Shown: one piece after another, positions 9,158 through 18,763 of the stretch
How the letters are laid out: each line of letters begins with the position of its first letter
Numbering within the stretch: position 1 is the stretch's first letter
DNA from: Rhynchopus euleeides
Lineage: Eukaryota > Euglenozoa > Diplonemea > Diplonemida > Diplonemidae
Assembly: GCA_963210315.1 (NCBI GenBank)
Contig: OY723248.1
Location: forward strand, 1,070,727-1,134,726
Length of the DNA: 64,000 bases
Direction of reading: 5' to 3'
Made by a program: the position numbers and the translations under genes
The notes under the pieces: model-generated
Databases searched by the model: none
Told to the model about the DNA's origin: nothing
The model's input: only the letters and a program-made list of their open reading frames with translations

Positions 9158-9625
9158 ATGGCGCCCCCCTCCACGTCGGGATCCGCTGGGCAAGGCGAAG
9201 CGGTGCAGGAGCGCTGGGAACTGCGGGGAGGAGATTGGGACACCCCAATAGCGAAGGACGCGAAGTCCTTCCTCGAGCAGGGCGGAGTTTACCTCTGCCA
9301 AAAAAATGAGACGCAGGCTGCCATGAAGGCAGCGATCAACAAGGACGTGCAAGCAGCGATGCTGCTTATCTGCGCCGACGTCGTGCTGCAGAAGGGGGGA
9401 GAGCTGTGGACGGTGCGACGCTGCATGGTGAACCTGCGAGGACAGGTGCGCTACGCCCCACGGGGCGTCACTGCCCCCACCATGGGGGAAGGACTCAAGC
9501 CGGTCGTGGTGATGGGACGACAGCTGTCGAAGAAGACGGCGTGCGACTGGGTGAGACGGCACGGGGGAAATGTACATGGGATCATCACCCTCAACCCCAG
9601 GAGGCCCCCACCACATACAGGGTGA
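9158..9625 (+). CDS. ORF1-like protein, upstream frame (unrecognised)
   Basis: An ATG at 9158 opens 155 aa: a short Ser/Gly N-terminus, then a compact alpha/beta-looking region ending VHGIITLNP. The stop TGA (9623-9625) overlaps the next ATG as TGATG. The downstream frame is already open here and reads QEAPTTYRVMVDATELAGLL, which looks like a direct continuation after ITLNP. Two readings are possible: stop-restart translation of two proteins, or one ancestral protein split by a one-base frameshift near 9,590-9,605. No family is recognised; its place just upstream of a coiled-coil, basic protein suggests a retroelement Gag or ORF1. Confidence 0.4.
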   Translation: MAPPSTSGSAGQGEAVQERWELRGGDWDTPIAKDAKSFLEQGGVYLCQKNETQAAMKAAINKDVQAAMLLICADVVLQKGGELWTVRRCMVNLRGQVRYAPRGVTAPTMGEGLKPVVVMGRQLSKKTACDWVRRHGGNVHGIITLNPRRPPPHTG

Positions 9626-10764
9626 TGGTCGACGCCACCGAGCTGGCAGGGCTGCTGAGAGCGAGCGGCGACGGCGGGGTGTTTGCGCGCCCCTTTTTCA
9701 CGGGGAAGACGAGGAGCAACACGGAACGAGTGACGCCCCTCGCGCCCGACACACAGGTGGACGCCGCGCGCCAACAGGCACAGGCACTGGGCGGCAGGGT
9801 CATCCTGCTGAGCAAAGGTGGGCTCGGGATGGCGGTGCCCACAACAACGCCGCTGAAGACGGCAGCACAGGTGCTGGGTGACAGCCTGGCACGCAACCTC
9901 GCGGAGGAGAAGTGGCTGGTCGACGGCTTATCGACCGACTACTCTCGGAAGTGCGTGGAGAGAATGCTGGAGGAGCTGGGGTGGACCCCCACCTTCCTCA
10001 CTAGCGCACGGACGGAAGGGCGACGCGTGGCGATGTACCGCGGAGCCCCGCCACCAAGCACCGACCCCATCATCACGCAGAAGGGGATCATCACCGTACG
10101 ACGGTACAGGCAGGAACAGGATGGCCACCTGTTCGACCGTGCAGCCCCCCGCAGCACAAAGCCGACCAAGCCCACCACACAGAAGACGCAGAAGACTACG
10201 CCTGCGCCTGTACCCACACCGACACCGCCGGCGGGAGTGTCTGGGAGCGAGATGCTGCCGGTCAAGAAGAAGAAGAAGAAGACACAGCAACCAGCAGCAG
10301 GGGCCCAGACTGCGCCCCCCTCAGGTGACACCCAGATGGGGGACACTGCCGCGCCCGCTCCCACACCCACACCCACACAGGACCCTGTCGTGGCTCAGCT
10401 CCGGGCCCAGCTACAGTTCATGCAGGAGGAAATGAGAGCTCTCCGCGAGCAAAACCAGGCCCTCCTGGCACGGCTAGACGGGATGCACGGGATGGTCAGG
10501 GAGGAGCTCGCTCAGAGGGGGGCCCCTTTGGACCCCACACACGTGACGCCCCCCTCCTCGCCATCGAAGACCGTTCGACGGGATAAAATCGACAGGGAGA
10601 CGAGGCCAAAGACACCAAAGAGCACGCCCGACAGGAGGGACAGAGGACTGGACACGACTACAACTGGCTCACCTCCGCGGGGCACGACGCGCGAACGCGA
10701 TGGGGTGCGAAAGAAGACTGACCCAAGGCCCGCCAGGTCGCCGGGGAAACCCTTCCTGGTCTGA
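9625..10764 (+). CDS. ORF1/Gag-like protein with coiled coil and basic tail
   Basis: 379 aa from the ATG that overlaps the previous stop (TGATG). Residues 1-~160 form a globular part (VMVDATELAGLLRASGDGGV, then VERMLEELGWTPTFLTSA). A Pro/Thr/Lys-rich linker with a run of six lysines follows, then a predicted coiled coil (VAQLRAQLQFMQEEMRALRE and QNQALLARLDGMHGMV, about residues 255-295). The tail is Arg/Lys/Asp-rich. This order fits a nucleic-acid-binding ORF1 or Gag, but no reverse transcriptase follows, so if it is a retroelement it is 3'-truncated. No zinc knuckle is present. The function is inferred only from architecture. Confidence 0.4.
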   Translation: MVDATELAGLLRASGDGGVFARPFFTGKTRSNTERVTPLAPDTQVDAARQQAQALGGRVILLSKGGLGMAVPTTTPLKTAAQVLGDSLARNLAEEKWLVDGLSTDYSRKCVERMLEELGWTPTFLTSARTEGRRVAMYRGAPPPSTDPIITQKGIITVRRYRQEQDGHLFDRAAPRSTKPTKPTTQKTQKTTPAPVPTPTPPAGVSGSEMLPVKKKKKKTQQPAAGAQTAPPSGDTQMGDTAAPAPTPTPTQDPVVAQLRAQLQFMQEEMRALREQNQALLARLDGMHGMVREELAQRGAPLDPTHVTPPSSPSKTVRRDKIDRETRPKTPKSTPDRRDRGLDTTTTGSPPRGTTRERDGVRKKTDPRPARSPGKPFLV

Positions 10765-11540
10765 CCACCAGCGCCCACGCGCCTCTACGCACAGACGGAG
10801 ATTGCGCGAAGGCGCCAATCCTTGGTAGGGCAGGCCTGACCAGCCTGCCCTACCAATAGAGGAGGCGGATCCCAAGCAATCCCTCATAAAAAAAGTGTGA
10901 CGAAATGAGTATTTACGTCCCTCCCGGGGAGGCCCCAAGGGACCCTCGAGGGAGCGTAAAATGACCCGAGGGCGCGAAGCGCCCGAGGGGCATTTTACGC
11001 TCCCGAGAGGGTCCCGCGGGGCCCGGGAGGGACGTAGTTCGGTTTGTTTCCCAAGGGGGCACCTTTGCGGGCCCTCCCGAGCCTCTGGAAATTGCCTGCA
11101 GTGGGACCCTCTGGCCGGGCTTTTTGGCCACATTATGACCTCGGGGAGCCCCGGGAAATCGGGTCCACACCTAAAAAATCACCCAAAAACGCGAAATTTT
11201 GTTTGCTATGTTGGATTAGCGGATCCGCATCGTACAGAACATCTACGAAAGACGACGCACGAGAACTGATACGCTATCCAAGTCATTAACTAAGTCACAC
11301 TACACGGGCGCGATCTGCTCCTTTCTTTTGTTAAAATAGGGAAAGGCACGTGAACACTGAAGGCGAAATTTTGCGCTTCCCAGGCATGTTGAGCAGAAAT
11401 ACTGCAATTGTCATCGCTTCTGGGTCTCCGACTGGTTTCTGCACCAGAAATACCCCAGAAACGCGAAAAAAGGGCGATTCTCGGCCAAAAATCGCCCAAA
11501 AACAGGGTTTTGGGCCCATGTTTCACCCAGAAACCCTTTG
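10765..11540. other. Gene-free region between ORF1-like locus and tandem array
   Basis: The region contains a TAGAGGAGGCGGATC motif at 10,857 with AATCCCTCATAAAA, the large hairpin listed separately, and AT-rich filler with CCAGAAA/CGAAAA phrases similar to the flanks of other elements in the window. It ends at the left TIR of the large transposon. Confidence 0.45.
10914..11038. repeat. Long imperfect hairpin, about 58-bp arms
   Basis: The left arm TACGTCCCTCCCGGG continues through GGGACCCTC and GGGAGCGTAAAATG to GGGCGC. After a 3-nt centre (GAA) the right arm is its reverse complement with a few mismatches, roughly 85-90% paired by eye. It could be a fold-back MITE or an RNA hairpin; no target duplication was seen. 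Confidence 0.7.
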
Positions 11541-11555
11541 TAGAGGAGGCATAGC
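11541..11555 (+). repeat. Left TIR of the OTU transposon
   Basis: TAGAGGAGGCATAGC, perfect inverse of 21,620-21,634. The following AATCCCTAACAAAA phrase also occurs in variant form at 9,028 and 10,857. Confidence 0.75.
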
Positions 11556-11712
11556 AAACGGAAATCCCTAACAAAATTTTGTCTCCGAAATTATTTTGGC
11601 CAATTTTCTCCCGAAAAACCTAGAAACCAGACCCACCGCACATCGAGAATGTCATTTTTCGGTGATTTCTGGGGTCTGGGGGCCTTTTGCCACCCTCCCG
11701 TGCCTCATCATG

Positions 11713-11986
11713 TGTTGATCCCTCCTTTATTAATTGTCAGGTAGGTAACCCTGCACGGGTGTTGTCACCGTTGATCACTCTTTATTAACTGTTAGGCGGG
11801 TAAACCCTGCACGGGTGTTGTCACTGTTGATCGCTCTTTACTAATTGTTAGGCGGGTTAACCCTGCACGGGTGTTGAGCCCTCTTTGTTAATTGTCAAGT
11901 GGGTAACCCTGCACGGGTGTTGTCACTGGTGATCACTCTTTACTAATTGTTAGGCGGGTTAACCCTGCACGGGTCCTGGCCCGTGC
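11713..11986. repeat. Subterminal ~55-bp repeats, 5 copies, ending in a hairpin
   Basis: Five copies of a unit containing GATC(A/G)CTCTTTA(C/T)TAA, TGTTAGGCGGG and TAACCCTGCACGGGT. Units 2 and 3 have seven copies. The last copy runs into GCACGGGTCCTGGCCCGTGC (11,967-11,986), a perfect 7-bp stem. The position inside the left TIR suggests transposase-binding sites. Confidence 0.8.
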
Positions 11987-12680
11987 CTGTGTGTGTTGGG
12001 GGGGGGGGGGGGGTAGTGAAATAGAAGTAGAAGGGAGCGGAGCACAAGAATGGTGTGTTGGGGGGTGGGGGAGCTCTTTCCAACATGTCCGCATCTGCAT
12101 TAAAACCTATTGTCTCTTTGTGCCCCTCACCACTCAACCATAAAGGTTGCCCTGCCTTGGGAACAGGGAATGGGGTTTAACACGTGTGGCGGTCCTGTTG
12201 GATGGAGTGCACATGGAACAGTATGGTGTGGGAATGTATCGTGACTTGTGAAAGGGAGAGTGGGTGGGGGTGGGGGCGGGGGGGGGGGGGGCGGGGGGCT
12301 TCCTTCAGCGATTCCAGTGAGCTGCAATCCCAAGGCTGTCCTTTCAAACGCTTGCCAAGGCGTACGCCGTTTAGGTGTGGACTATTGAAATAAAAGGAAA
12401 ACGAGGCTTTGGAAAAAGCCAAACTGATCGAATGGAAGATTGAAGGATGGGCAAAGTTTGTTGAAAGTAACATGGGGGGGGGGGGGCAGTCAAGAAGTGG
12501 GGGCTTGATTGTCGAGAGTGAATGGAAAAGTGAAGTGGGGGGGGGGGGGGGTTTGATCGTCGAGAGTGAATGGAAAAGCAAGCCTCCCAGCACCTTCTTG
12601 CAATGTTAGTCCTTTTTGTAGTCACTACCACTACACCAGGAGTGGGGGGGGGGGGGGGGCAACCCCTTGATTGGCCTGTG
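11987..12680. other. 3' flank of the transposon gene with long G-runs
   Basis: Plus-strand G-runs of 10-15 occur near 12,000, 12,275, 12,475, 12,537 and 12,643, so the transcript strand would be poly-C. A ~26-bp phrase GTCGAGAGTGAATGGAAAAG is repeated at about 12,513 and 12,560. Run lengths vary between the units, as expected of slippage or sequencing error. No ORF is supported. Confidence 0.5.
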
Positions 12681-15600
12681 TCAGGTCCCAGCTCTTGTTG
12701 AAACAGAACGCAAACCCTTGCGATGTGTGGCTTCCAAGTTGGCCTGTGTCCCTTTGATCCACATGAAATGATCCCCAACCCCAGCCTGACCCAGGTTAGC
12801 CAGGGTCACACGTCTGTCTGGAGGAAAATCCTGGAGGGTGGTGTCAATGGAGGTGAAGTTGTAAGAAAGGGGGACATAACTGTTAAATCCTGAAGCAAAG
12901 TCATCATGATTACCAGGATAAATCATGTTCGTGACGACTGTGATCAAGACATTCTTCATTGTGGAAAGAACAGAAATTTCGTCATCCTCTGCATACCTTC
13001 TCGTTCTTAAACGGGTAAGCACGTATGGCTCACTACCGTCGTCAAGGGGTTGGCAGGGATGGTACGGGAGATTTCCCCACATTCTCACCGCCTCCACTTC
13101 CGGTTGCACCTCTCTGCATGAAAGAGAAGCCGCCATTGCAGTCACAAAATTGACGGCTTCTTCGCGAAGGGAAGCGCCCCCACGTGGGTTGCCTGTGAGA
13201 CATTCATGAAAAGCATGAAACAGGCAATTCCCATCACCAGGCACATTGACTGTGCTCAGGGAAAACAAGAGAAGACGTTGCGTGAGGGTATCATGACGAG
13301 ACGCGGGATTGTCGATGCCCTTGTCAGGTACGTGGGGCCTCCGTGGACCGGGACAGGGGAGTGCCATGGGGACCGCCTTCCTCCGCATATCCTCTTGCTC
13401 CATTTGTTCTTGTGCGTTTTCCACGTTTGGACCCATGTTCTGAATTCTATAAAAAACACTTGAAGCACGGGAAAAGTCACGCTCAGTGGGGAGGTGGAGG
13501 GAGTAAAAATTCGTTTGGGTATCCTGCCGGTACTGGTAAAGGAAGATAGTAGGGAGAGAAGCCGTACTTCCTGCTTCCCAGTTCTTTGCCTTCTCACACC
13601 ATGTGCGAGGCCGTAACTCCCTGACCCTGGGTTTACCTTCCTTGTTCTGAGTAATAATTCTCAAGCGAATCTGGTGCACATTCACAAAAAAATGCAGGGC
13701 AAAAGAACCACCACGTTGGGTCACCTTTTCATCTTCCGCCGCTTTGCACATACTCTTGCGCCAGTGAACGAGAGACTGGTGCCTTTCATGTACGGGCAGG
13801 TTCTTCTCCCCCTTCTCTTCAAAAACAGAAGCAAGGGTATCCTTGTGTATTTTCATGAGGTACACCTCCAGGTCGTGTTTCATGTTTGTTGCGTCACCAA
13901 AGGCACTCTCACGCAGAGCGCGGACTGACTGGTACGCAGAAAAACGGTTGAAACGGAGGAGGGAAAGAAAAAAGCCGTCACCTTCCTGCACAGTATCTGT
14001 GACGGGGAGATGGTGGTATTTCGAAAAATACAGCAGGGTCTCTGGGATGAGGTGGCGTTGGGAAGTTGCTGGAATGTATGACTCGTCACTCAGTTGAGCC
14101 GTATCATACCTCCCATGTCCAAGGCGCCCCTTCTTGTCTCTTGGGGTCTCTGGCACCTGGGAGAGGTCAATGACTTCAGTCCCCCCAAACCGTTTTCTCT
14201 TCCGGACTGTGGGCCCGCTCCGAACAACAGAACGCGACTTCACTGCCACAGGGAATGTGCGCCTGGGTCGGGTGCCAAAAAATTGTGCCTTGGTGGTGGG
14301 GAGGACACCTTTCGGCACAAGTTTAAAAACTTCATATGCATGGCTTTCCCGATCCAGATCCCCTGCGGCAATGGCGCGCTTGGCAGTGTCCGTGTCGTGA
14401 ACCACCCAATAAAGCGTTTCGCGCGGATAGGCGTGCAGTTGGGCTGGAGTCAACTTCTGCAATGTGGCAACGGTGTCTTTGAGGGGGAAGGCAACCATCC
14501 AATGCAGAGTTTGACGGTTAAAAAAAAGAGGGCTGGGGAAGAAATAGACTGAGGATCATCAACAAAGGTATTTTTTTTACTTACCGGCAGAAGCCGATAG
14601 CCATTGTTCCGGAGTCCACTTGTGTGCTGTTCGATGGCCCGTTGCATCGTTGCCAGCGTGAACTTACCGGTCCAGTGAAAGCTCTCTGGATTGACCTCGT
14701 GTTGCAAAACCTGCATCTCCCGGAAGGTGAGAAACTGGATGCCACACTCACCCAAAAACCAGTTGAGGGAAGCCCAACCCCCCTCGTGCGTGGACTCCGA
14801 CGCATGCAACACACCATCCTTCTGCCGCCCACAACCTGGAGAGGCGTGGAGGCCGAGAGGAAAACAATGCTCATTCAGGAGAGCGATCCTAGCCGCCCCA
14901 ACATCATTTGCCTCAGGATCAGCCTCATCACCCACCTCCACCTCCTCTTCCTCCTCCTCCTCCTCCTCCACAGCATCCACAGCATCCACAGCCTCCTCAC
15001 CATCCTCACAACCCTTGCCATCCTCACCCTGTCCCTTCTCCTCTTTCAACGCAGCAGGTGCAGTCTTCACTCTCCGGTAGAGCTCCGTGATTGTATCTAC
15101 CACGGAGGGCGAGATGGTGTCGGGGAAGGTGCGGGCCTTCAAGCCAAGGGTCTCCTCCACGGCCTCGACATGGCCACTCAACTGCTCCGTCCAGTTGCGC
15201 AGGAGGAGGGCGGAGAGGTCGCGCTTCGTCTCCCCAGCCTCCACCTTCAGGCCCGCCTTGGCCAACAACGCGAACAGGGTGGGGGCGTCGAGGCGGCCCA
15301 GCCGCTCCCTCGGCTGCAGCTGCTGCCCCTTCTCCCGCAGAATGGGGAGGATTCGCCCCCACTGCGTCAGGGCAAAGCGCACACGGACGTCGTGCGACGC
15401 AGACGAGACAGCGTCGGACCCCCACGGCTTCAGCCCCGCCTTCCGCAAAAATCTGGACAGCGGTTTCGAACGAACCGGAAGGATGCCAACTGCCTCCTTC
15501 ACGGACTTCAGCCGCTCCACCCAGACACGGGCATCCGCAGAGCCAGGGCCACACAGCTTCTCAGCAAAGCTGCGTGTCAGCGCCTCCTTCTGCCGCGCCA

Positions 15601-18593
15601 CCTCCTTTCCCTTGCTCATCGCCGTGACAGGGATGGCGTGGAGGGCGCAGAGGCGGACGAGGTCAGGGTGGGCCACCCCGCTGACGGCCTTCAGCGCAGC
15701 CGCAGAAGCCCCCGTGGCGGTGTTCGCCGCGGCCTCGGTGTACATCCCGCCACGGGTCTTCTTCCGCGCCCGCTTCGCCTGGCGCAGCAAACGGCCGTAC
15801 CTGTAAGGCGATGGAAAGGAATGGTTGTACGACGAATCACACTGAAAACAGGAAATGGTGATAATGAAGTAGTCTTCTTCGTGACTTGGAAAAGTCATGA
15901 AGAAGAGAGGAAGAGAGAATGACAATGAATGAGATAAAAAAAATCTATCGGTTCTGACTCTGCCAGCATATGTTGTTGCGATGTAAAAAAAAAGAACGAA
16001 GGGAGGGGAGAAAAAAGGAGGCTGAAGAGCCTGCGTACCTTGCGTTGTTGCAGTTGCCATAACCCAACAGGAAGCGGTTCACCTTGCTCTGGGTAATCCC
16101 AGACAAGGCAGCAGAAGAGAGGTTGGGGGCCCTCTGCGCCAAGAACGATGCATTCCCAGCCACACACTCTGCGAGGTCTTGTGTGGAGGGTAGCGAAGGG
16201 AGGTCTTCGGGTGATGCCGACGCCATTGCAGCTTCATCGTAGCCGATGAACCTTGCCAATGTGCTCGCAAACCCCTGGATGCAGGGAACCCAGACCTCCG
16301 CAAATACATCGTGGTGATCCTTCACCACCTCCAACGCCTCAGCCCGCCCCACCTCCTCCTCACCGTGGCGGGGTTGTCCCCAATGCTTCCGCAGGGCAGG
16401 GAAGTCGTTGTCGGCGGAGTCGGCGCTCAGGTCGCGGGCGAGGAGGTGCAGCGGCCTCAGCACACCCCATCCCGCCTCGAAGTTGACCTCGAGGCGGCCC
16501 GTCTCCTCGTTCAACCGCCTGGGCTTGAGGTCGTTGAGGAACCTCAAGTACAGGCTGCCAATGAAATGGCAGGCTGCACAGTAGGCGGCGACGGTGGGGG
16601 TCCCCAGAAGAGTGAGGATCTCTGTCGCAGTCGGGGTGAACCGCTCCTCTCTCACCATCTCCAGGATGGAGGCGGAGAACTTGAGGAGGCGGGAGCACTG
16701 CTGAGGACGGGCATGCCACTTCGACCCCCGCTCACGGGCAAACCCCAGGCCCCGGGGGTAGCGCATGTCAAGTGCTTTCCCAAGCTCAGCATCCACGAAA
16801 ATGACCCCGGCGGTTGACCGGCCGTTTGTCGGGTCGAGGACTGCAAGTACGCTGGCAACGTTGGCTGCCGGGTCGACCCGATGAGACATCATCAAGGCCT
16901 TCCCCGCCGTCTGCACTGCGTACTTCAGTGCGCCTCCAACCTTATGGTGCATGCACCGTAGGTGGACGATGGCGCCCCCCGCGTCCCTGGTCGCCTTCGC
17001 CTCCGTGCTAGCATGGTCGCTCAGGGTGGCGTTGCTAATACGGAGCTTGTGGGCGGAGACTATGCGGCGGACCGCCTGCAGGTTGGAGGTCTTCCCTGCA
17101 GCCTTCCCGTTCTTCAGGGGGAGGGCGGAGGCGCAGGCCCCGCGTACGCGATTCTCGTCTGCAGCGACGTGGGCGGTGACAACGTGCAGCGAGACACTAC
17201 TCCGGCCCAAGGAGGAGGTGGCATCGTGGGCGAGGGAGAGGGTGGCCTTCTGCCGGTCTTTGCCTAGGCCCCCTCCGCCGGTCTGCGTCCTCGCGACATC
17301 CTCCAAGAAGACGGCGAAGGAAGCCGCTCCGCTCGGGATCTCGAATTCGCGGAGCGTCCAGCGAGAGGGGATCGGCATCTCCACCCCATCGCTCAGGAGC
17401 TTGATGATGTCGCGCAGCACCCTGCGCGACGACTCCTGACCGATGCCAGCCATCCGCAACTCCAACAGCGCCCGCAGCACCTTCATGGGGTAGGGCTCGG
17501 TGCAGGACTTCCGGCCCGTCACCCCACGAAGAACAATGTCCCCCTTGCGCCCGAGAACCTCGTGCGCAGCAGCCAACTCCTCCGTCAGCTGCGCAATGCG
17601 GTCCTTCGCCCTCAGCAAGGCCTTCTGCAAAGCCTTGACCTGCAAGACCCGCTCGGGGAGGGTCTTGGAGGGGCGCCCCACGGGGGCCGGCGGAGGCGTG
17701 CCCTGTCCGACGAAGTGGAGGCTGCACGGCCGTCCCGGCACTGCATTTCCGATGCAGTACTTCTTCTTCATCCCCCGGGTATCACTACCCTTCTCGTGAG
17801 GATGCAGAGCAGAAGACATGCAGTCGGCGTTCTCCTTCACCAGGGAGAAGAGGGCGGTGTCCGACACCTTCGCACCTGCGGGCAAGAGGGAGCGCAGGAG
17901 AGTCAGGTACTCGGCGCTGCTGATGCAGCACCACCCCTCACCAGCAGCCACAGCGTCACGCAACGCGTCCATCGCAGTCGCAACGGGGGAGTCGGTGTTG
18001 GCGTGGGAGGCGGAGTCAACGGGGCAGGCGGAGTCGGCGAGGTCGGCGAGGTCATCGAGGCTGGCGAGGTCGGCAGGGTCACTGCACACAGAAGAACCAA
18101 TGTCGACATCGTCGGCGGGACTCGTCGGAGACGTCGGTGGGAGCGCGGCAGGCAGAGGTTTCGGCGGCACGGGAGTCGGTGACGGAGGCGCCTCAGGCTC
18201 ATCAGGCTCGTCGTTGCCAGCAGCAGCAGGACCCCGCGTGACCGCCGAGATCACGCTCTGCGAGACGGGATCCGCATCCTCGGGGTGGGGGAGGAGCGCC
18301 GCCTGATCAGCGAGATCATCGGGCTCACCCAGAGGAGCGATCAGGACATCGTCGGGGAAGCAGCGGCCCGGGGACGAAGCAGTCAACTGCCGGATTGCCT
18401 CTTCGGAGGAGAGGGGATTGGGCCGACGGATATCTGCCAAGCAATACATCTTCTGCACGCCGTTTGAGGTCCGGCTCGTTACGGGTTTCGGCCATCCTGC
18501 GTTGCGGAGAAGCGCACCCGCGACCTTCCCCGTAGTCTCGTCTGGGATACCCTGCAGCTTGCACGCTTCCGCGAAGGTAACCAAGCCGGACAT
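12681..18593 (-). CDS. Multidomain transposon protein: transposase-like region, Josephin-like region, pseudo-OTU and OTU protease (3 exons), copy 1
   Basis: Exons 18593-16039, 15800-14585 and 14456-12681 join in frame to 1,848 aa. Intron 1 is AAG|GTACGC...TTACAG|G (phase 2), intron 2 CCG|GTAAGT...TTGCAG|AAG (phase 0). Start: ATG in MSGLVTFAEACKL; two similar N-terminal modules (~1-57, ~218-282) each end in a K-x-Y-C pattern. Coiled coil ~312-345. A putative RNase-H-fold transposase spans ~360-850, with candidate acidic residues D457 and D526 (LSDHAST) and a hAT-like RCMHHKVGG motif at 546-554. An acidic run lies near 1,130. Around 1,188, GGWASLNWFLG resembles the Josephin active-site helix but lacks the Cys. 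VIDLS near 1,353 is SUMO-interaction-like. At ~1,415-1,580 is an OTU-like fold with GDGFF, so the Cys is lost; at ~1,660-1,825 an OTU domain has GDGNC (Cys 1668) and a late His in GDHFMW (1820). The transposase call is inference; the OTU call is strong. A separate start for exon 3 at 14498 is the alternative. Confidence 0.65.
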
Positions 18594-18763
18594 TATCAGA
18601 AGCTGTGGAACGTGCCAGTGCCTGCAGTGGGTTAGTGCTGTGTGAGCAACGTAGGTGCAGCAAAGTTAAAGTTAAGCAGTCTGCTGAGGGGTCCGCACAC
18701 AACATCTGGGAGGCACGCAGAGTGACCGAGAGTGGAGGGGGCAAGGGGAGACACCGTTCTGTT

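Noticed and set aside
11713..11986. Telomere-like repeats (TTAACCCTG)
   Set aside because: The period is about 55 bp, only 5-7 copies occur, and they lie internally just inside a TIR. This is a subterminal transposon array, not a telomere.
14624..15922. 432-aa plus-strand ORF opposite exon 2 of the OTU gene (and equivalents at 37,439 and 60,729)
   Set aside because: Antisense shadow with Leu/Arg-rich low-complexity stretches caused by the Glu run and GC bias of the minus-strand exon.
15780..16030. Retention of intron 1, which would extend the first ORF to 882 aa and give exon 2 its own start at 16060
   Set aside because: Consensus GT-AG sites, an in-frame phase-2 join, a pyrimidine-rich tract and an insertion confined to this segment in unit 3 all indicate an intron.
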